Shown here piece by piece: positions 62,516 through 64,000 of a stretch of DNA of 64,000 nucleotides. Below the pieces are notes generated by a model. That model searched no databases. It had not been told where the DNA came from and saw nothing but the letters and a program-made list of their open reading frames with translations. The DNA is taken from positions 1-64,000 of the forward strand of contig JBBCJU010000013.1 in NCBI GenBank assembly GCA_037190145.1. Direction: 5' to 3'. Made by a program: the position numbers and the translations under genes. Source of the stretch: 55-13 sp037190145 (GTDB lineage Bacteria; Armatimonadota; Fimbriimonadia; Fimbriimonadales; Fimbriimonadaceae). The number at the start of each line of letters is the position of its first letter. Position 1 is the first letter of the stretch.

Positions 62516-63511
62516 CTACGGCCATACGCCGTGTACCGGTAAGCCCACTTCTTCGGGCAGCCCGGCCATTAGATTCATATTCTGAATTGCTTGCCCCGCG
62601 GCTCCCTTGACCAAGTTGTCCTGGACCACCGAGATCACCGCGAAGTTTGTGTGCTCATCCAACGAAACATGGATGTCCACTCGATTTGAACCTAAAACTT
62701 GCTTTGTGCTTGGGATTTGATCTACCAACCGCACGAAGGTGGATTGAGGGTAACCCGCTTTGATCTCATCCAACCCAACCCCGGCTTTAAGTGGAGCATG
62801 GATCGTTGTGTAGATGCCTCGGGAAACGGGCATCAAATGAGGGGTAAATCGAATCTGAACCCCAGTCTCCTGCTCAATCTCAGGAATATGTCGATGTCCC
62901 GCCACGGCATAAGCTTTGAAATTCCCGGTCATCTCCGAGAACAGATAGTCCGTCTCTTTTCGGGACCTTCCCGCTCCGCTGACTCCAGACTTGGAATCGA
63001 CTACTGGAATACCATCCAAAAACGCACGAACACCGCTCAGGCCGAGAATTGTATTTGTCGCATGACATCCTGGGTTAGCGATCAAACGGGCATTCCGAAT
63101 TGCATCCCGATCTCCCGCCTCCGGCAAACCATATACCGGCTCATCGCTCAGACCAGGTGAAGTCCATTCGCGTTTGTAAGTTGCGGCATAGACCTCCTTG
63201 TCTGTCAAACGGAAATCTGCGGATAGGTCAATGACTTTCGCTTTCTTGAGCAGAGTAGGCGCATGGAGCATGGCAAATCCTGCTTCCTGAGCCAAAAAGA
63301 CGTAGTCCACATCCAGCGAACCCGGATCAAAAGACTGCAAAACAAGATCCGTTGAAAGCCAAGGGCAGTCGTCGGACAATCGAGTTCCCGCCAATCGCTC
63401 GCTGGTGGCAACTACAACCTCGGCATGAGGATGCTGCGCCAGCAAACGCACGAGTTCGGCTCCTCCGTAACCCGTTGCGCCAACAACTGCGACCCTAATC
63501 TCCTTTGCCAT
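62516..63511 (-). CDS. argC: N-acetyl-gamma-glutamyl-phosphate reductase
   Basis: 331 residues. Nucleotide-binding GATGYGGAELVRLL, active Cys149 in NPGCHAT, HRHIPEIEQ and PHLMPVSRGIYTT. NADPH-dependent step of arginine synthesis. Upstream of argJ with a 65-bp gap; argB is not visible. Confidence 0.96.
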   Translation of the reverse strand: MAKEIRVAVVGATGYGGAELVRLLAQHPHAEVVVATSERLAGTRLSDDCPWLSTDLVLQSFDPGSLDVDYVFLAQEAGFAMLHAPTLLKKAKVIDLSADFRLTDKEVYAATYKREWTSPGLSDEPVYGLPEAGDRDAIRNARLIANPGCHATNTILGLSGVRAFLDGIPVVDSKSGVSGAGRSRKETDYLFSEMTGNFKAYAVAGHRHIPEIEQETGVQIRFTPHLMPVSRGIYTTIHAPLKAGVGLDEIKAGYPQSTFVRLVDQIPSTKQVLGSNRVDIHVSLDEHTNFAVISVVQDNLVKGAAGQAIQNMNLMAGLPEEVGLPVHGVWP

Positions 63512-63535
63512 GGGAAGGACTTACAATACCTTCCC
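63512..63535. promoter_or_regulatory. Palindrome at the argC start
   Basis: GGGAAGG and CCTTCCC, 10-bp AT-rich spacer containing TATTGT (minus strand), adjoining the ATG. Candidate operator; it does not resemble the ArgR box. Confidence 0.45.
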
Positions 63536-63596
63536 GGCTAGGTTGCGGAGATGCCAAAGGTCTGTAACCCAGTAACCCAAAATCAAATGCAGAGCG

Positions 63597-64000
63597 CTAG
63601 CTAACGAGCTGCAACTGCTCAATCTTTCGAACGTAGCTGTCAACCAAATCGCGACTCGCGTTTACATCAGGACTCTCTGCGTACACATGGAAGACAGGCT
63701 CTATGGCATCTGGCAACACGAGAACCCAGGAATCTTGATCGAAGATCTTGATACCATCCAGCAGTTCAACCCGCTCACCGCGCGCGCTTTCTTCGCTAAT
63801 CTGTCGCATTACTGCCCCTTTAGATTCCCAGGGACATCGCACAACTTCATAAGCGAGTTGGAACTTCGGCAGCGTCTCCGCCACTTCACCCAGCCTCAGG
63901 CCCGTCGACTGCAGCATTGTCACTAACTTCCCAAAGGAGAAAGGCGCATCGAATCCTGGGTGCATGCAAGGGAAGATAAATCCTCCCCGATCATCGCCCG
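63597..64000 (-). CDS. Phosphohexomutase-family protein, C-terminal part (5' end outside window)
   Basis: About 134 codons to the window edge. GGFIFPCMHPGFDAPFSFGKL, then DGIKIF, and SWVLVLPDAIEPVFHVYAES match the last domains of phosphomannomutase/phosphoglucomutase or of the fused nucleotidyltransferase-mutase proteins (MPG type). The catalytic Ser region is outside. Confidence 0.85.
   Translation of the reverse strand, partial: GDDRGGFIFPCMHPGFDAPFSFGKLVTMLQSTGLRLGEVAETLPKFQLAYEVVRCPWESKGAVMRQISEESARGERVELLDGIKIFDQDSWVLVLPDAIEPVFHVYAESPDVNASRDLVDSYVRKIEQLQLVS

Overview
Organism. The window is about 50% GC, densely coded, and has the mixed didermal gene set expected of a free-living bacterium: type IV pilus/type II secretion proteins, a predicted outer-membrane beta-barrel, a zinc-binding S14, an Mpa/ARC-type proteasomal ATPase relative, DUF1573 and multihaem cytochrome proteins, and many protein-only families that I recognise only at domain level. 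I infer a member of Armatimonadota, most likely the Fimbriimonadia lineage. This rests on overall gene content and protein style, not on a marker-gene tree.

Layout. 0-0.7 kb: right end of an ISL3-type insertion sequence. 0.75-4.7 kb: tRNA-Val, beta-carbonic anhydrase, a double-PAS sensor kinase, an isolated rplA and a hypothetical gene. 4.8-10.1 kb: an aspartylglucosaminidase-like hydrolase coupled to an orphan SelB C-terminal (winged-helix) protein, facing a tight five-gene operon (GT4 glycosyltransferase, Trm112-like, aroQ, M24 aminopeptidase, degenerate ABC ATPase). 10.1-19.5 kb: ABC proteins, asnS, a methyltransferase, an alpha/beta hydrolase and pyrG. 19.6-22.1 kb: a pilin-like operon. 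22.3-25.6 kb: purM, then a REP/RAYT island (one REP-associated tyrosine transposase, eight 25-bp palindromes, a 156-bp duplicated palindrome pair, a RAYT remnant and a gene cut off by a REP), closed by tRNA-Lys. 25.6-38.6 kb: AI-2E transporter, FHA protein, thiN, dnaA (without dnaN), creatininase-like protein, hflX, pilC, folK, deoC, a DUF3352-like protein and an M28 peptidase. 38.7-44.5 kb: the distal spc operon, rpsZ-rpsH-rplF-rplR-rpsE-rpmD-rplO-secY-adk-map. 44.6-51.4 kb: a lipoprotein, fliS plus a fliT-like gene, and two tandem subtilases. 51.5-60 kb: prfB with a programmed frameshift, a DUF1573 protein with a four-haem cytochrome, a DnaA-like AAA+ protein behind two DnaA-box-like sites, a CBS-GGDEF protein and an Mpa-like AAA+ ATPase. 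60-64 kb: a RES/Xre toxin-antitoxin pair, a 51-residue membrane protein, argJ, argC and the end of a phosphohexomutase.

How the parts work together. Translation and secretion genes, amino-acid synthesis (aroQ, argC, argJ), nucleotide synthesis (purM, pyrG, adk, deoC), folate and thiamine steps and pilus assembly make up a housekeeping background. The most unusual material is the REP/RAYT island, a set of genes whose -10 box lies 5-7 nt before the start codon (apparently leaderless), orphan domains detached from their usual partners (SelB C-terminus, DnaA-like ATPase, Mpa-like ATPase without the usual C-terminal proteasome-docking residues), and ribosomal operons that are split relative to the common order. 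Many convergent gene ends are closed by perfect or near-perfect hairpins.

Limits. All family names come from reading motifs by eye; no database search, alignment or folding program was used. Start codons that differ from the longest open frame were chosen from Shine-Dalgarno or -10 spacing and family length.
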